A DNA stretch of 6,561 nt. Source: Fidelibacterota bacterium (lineage in GTDB: Bacteria; Pseudomonadota; Alphaproteobacteria; Rhodospirillales; Rhodospirillaceae). The stretch spans positions 1-6,561 of the forward strand of contig CANJEU010000126.1 of the NCBI GenBank assembly GCA_947473445.1, read 5' to 3'. Made by a program: the position numbers and the translations under genes. Below, in pieces: positions 5,228-6,561 of the stretch (its first letter is position 1; the number at the start of each line of letters is the position of its first letter). The notes beneath the pieces were generated by a model, which did not search any database, was not told the origin of the DNA, and saw nothing but the letters and a program-made list of their open reading frames with translations.

Positions 5228-5820
5228 AGTGATTTGAGCGCCTTGATGACTTCGTCGGCATGGCCGGGCACGCCGACTTTACGCCATTCGGCGCGCACCT
5301 TTCCGTCTTCCCCAATCAGGAAGGTCGAGCGTTCGATGCCCATATACTTGCGGCCGTACATATTCTTTTCTTTCCACACGCCGTAGGCTTCCGTCACGCC
5401 CGCATCGTCGGCGAGCAGGGAGAAGTTCAGCTTGTACTTGGCCTTGAACTTCTGGTGGCTTTTCACGTCGTCTTTCGACACGCCCAGCACCACCGCATCG
5501 GCCTTGGAGAAATTCGCCTCGGCATCGCGGAAGGCGCAGGCTTGCGTCGTGCAGCCGGGCGTATCGTCCTTGGGATAGAAGTACAGGATCACGCGCTTGC
5601 CACGGAAATCCTTCAGCGAGACTTTCTTGCCGGCATCGCTGGTCAGCGAGAAGGCCGGCGCGAGCTTTCCAGCGAGGGAGGATGGCGTCGCCGTCGGCGC
5701 AGCTTTCTTTGCAGGCGCTTTGCGCGCGGCAGGTTTCGCGGCCTTTTTCTTCGCGACCTTCTTTACCGCTTTCTTCGCGGCCTTCGGCTTTGCGGCTTTT
5801 GCTTTGCGTTTTGCGGCCAT
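5224..5820 (-). CDS. bcp: PrxQ/Bcp peroxiredoxin with Lys/Ala-rich N-terminal tail
   Basis: A thiol peroxidase that reduces hydrogen peroxide and organic hydroperoxides, re-reduced by thioredoxin. The catalytic domain spans about residues 49-198: APAFSLTSDAGKKVSLKDFRG (split 54-74), then FYPKDDTPGCTTQACAFRD (81-99), with peroxidatic Cys90 and likely resolving Cys95, the five-residue spacing of atypical two-Cys PrxQ. ERSTFLIGEDGKV (163-175) is also conserved. Before it, residues 1-46 are almost only Lys, Ala, Pro and Arg in KKA/PAKKAA-type repeats, like the tails of histone H1-like and some HU proteins. There is no signal peptide, so the protein is cytosolic and may contact DNA or RNA. Ordinary Bcp is about 155 residues. 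ATG 5820 has an AGGGGG ribosome binding site 5 nt upstream. It begins 12 nt after the glnE stop and overlaps the next gene by 4 nt. Confidence 0.93.
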   Translation of the reverse strand: MAAKRKAKAAKPKAAKKAVKKVAKKKAAKPAARKAPAKKAAPTATPSSLAGKLAPAFSLTSDAGKKVSLKDFRGKRVILYFYPKDDTPGCTTQACAFRDAEANFSKADAVVLGVSKDDVKSHQKFKAKYKLNFSLLADDAGVTEAYGVWKEKNMYGRKYMGIERSTFLIGEDGKVRAEWRKVGVPGHADEVIKALKSL

Positions 5821-5832
5821 CTGATCCCCCTA

Positions 5833-6561
5833 TTAATGCGGAATTTCAGCGAAATCGGGCCGGGCCTTCTGGGCCGGCGCCTCGATAAGCCGCTGGAACA
5901 GCTCCGAGATAGCCTGGGCGCGCGCCTCCATCAAGCTCTCACAGCCGGTAAAGTCGCTCGCACCCACGGCGCGCGCGAGTTTTAGCTTAAGGCCGAGCGG
6001 AATGTCGGCCGGCGCGATATCGCTTTCGAAGGTCAGCCGCAGCATCTGCTGGAGGCGCCCCCAGAGATCGATCCCAGCGATGAGGGTCTCGGCGTCGGAG
6101 GGCGAGATTGCCCCATGGGCCTGCAGGCTGGTCACGATGGAATGTGGGTCGGTATCCGCCGGCCGCGCGCCGGGCGTTGCAAGCGCCAGGTACTGCACGA
6201 TGAACTCCGCGTCCACCAGGCCGCCCGGCCGATGTTTGATGCTCCACGGTCCTTGTGGGCCTTTGTCGCGGCGCATGCGGCCGCGCATGTCCTCAACCGC
6301 AACCACCAGCGGCCGCGGATCACGCGGTTTTGCAAGCGCCTCGGCGATCACCTTCTCGATGCCGTCTTTCAGCGGACTGTCGCCCAAAACAACGCGAGCG
6401 CGGGTGAGGGCCATATGCTCCCACGTCCAGGCGTCCTGCATCTGATACTTGGTGAAGGCCTCAAGACTGGTGGCCAGCGGCCCTTTATCGCCGCTCGGCC
6501 GCAGGCGCATATCGATCGAATAGAGCTTTCCTTCCGACGTCAGCGACGTGAACGCCGTCAC
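5833..6561 (-). CDS. glnE: Glutamine synthetase adenylyltransferase, C-terminal part
   Basis: The last 242 residues plus stop of GlnE, which adds AMP to glutamine synthetase and removes it in response to PII and glutamine. The whole enzyme is about 950-1000 residues, so its first deadenylylating domain and linker lie beyond 6561. The codon at 6561 (GTG) is internal, not a start. Visible parts of the second nucleotidyltransferase domain are LYSIDMRLRPSG (13-24 of this fragment), which carries the catalytic Asp18 strand, and AWTWEHMALTRARVV (44-58). The C-terminal helical bundle follows, with IKHRPGGLVDAEFIVQYLAL (108-127). These match the E. coli blocks LYEVDARLRPSG, AWTWEHQALVRARVV and GGITDIEFITQYL. 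The stop (TAA 5833-5835) lies 12 nt before prxQ, so it heads this operon segment. Confidence 0.96.
   Translation of the reverse strand: MTAFTSLTSEGKLYSIDMRLRPSGDKGPLATSLEAFTKYQMQDAWTWEHMALTRARVVLGDSPLKDGIEKVIAEALAKPRDPRPLVVAVEDMRGRMRRDKGPQGPWSIKHRPGGLVDAEFIVQYLALATPGARPADTDPHSIVTSLQAHGAISPSDAETLIAGIDLWGRLQQMLRLTFESDIAPADIPLGLKLKLARAVGASDFTGCESLMEARAQAISELFQRLIEAPAQKARPDFAEIPH

Noticed and set aside
5260..5985. Long plus-strand frame opposite prxQ and glnE
   Set aside because: A shadow of two strongly conserved minus-strand genes, produced by high GC in third codon positions.

Overview
The window looks like chromosomal DNA from a GC-rich alphaproteobacterium. The grounds are the glnE C-terminus followed by prxQ and a DUF455 gene, the style of the soluble HisKA_2-type histidine kinase, and the TIGR02683/TIGR02684-type toxin-antitoxin pair. 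I cannot name the genus. Every convincing gene lies on the minus strand, so transcription runs from position 6561 towards 1.

Positions 4442-6561 are housekeeping. They hold the 3' end of glnE (glutamine synthetase adenylyltransferase/deadenylyltransferase), a PrxQ/Bcp peroxiredoxin with an unusual Lys/Ala-rich N-terminal tail, and a DUF455 ferritin-like protein. The gaps are 12 nt and then a 4-nt GTGA overlap, so this is almost certainly one operon, and a hairpin follows its last stop codon.

Positions 3846-4441 have no credible gene but many signals: two clusters of TGTCGCA direct repeats, a plus-strand promoter-like site whose spacer is a perfect inverted repeat, and a short stretch resembling the 3' end of a tRNA. 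This reads as the scar or edge of a mobile element. Positions 2663-3845 carry accessory genes: a HigB/RelE-like toxin, its HigA-like antitoxin, and a GNAT acetyltransferase. The toxin promoter contains a palindromic operator and lies so close to the start codon that the toxin mRNA should be leaderless, while the antitoxin has a strong ribosome binding site.

Positions 1-2662 are a signalling region. It has a soluble orphan histidine kinase of 240 residues, preceded by a leader with a strong ribosome binding site, a 39-codon upstream reading frame and a predicted three-way-junction RNA that would hide the kinase's own ribosome binding site. Further on is a multi-membrane-span CHASE3 sensor whose cytoplasmic output domain runs off the window at position 1. 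The kinase leader is the most original observation; the rest are recognisable families in slightly unusual arrangements.
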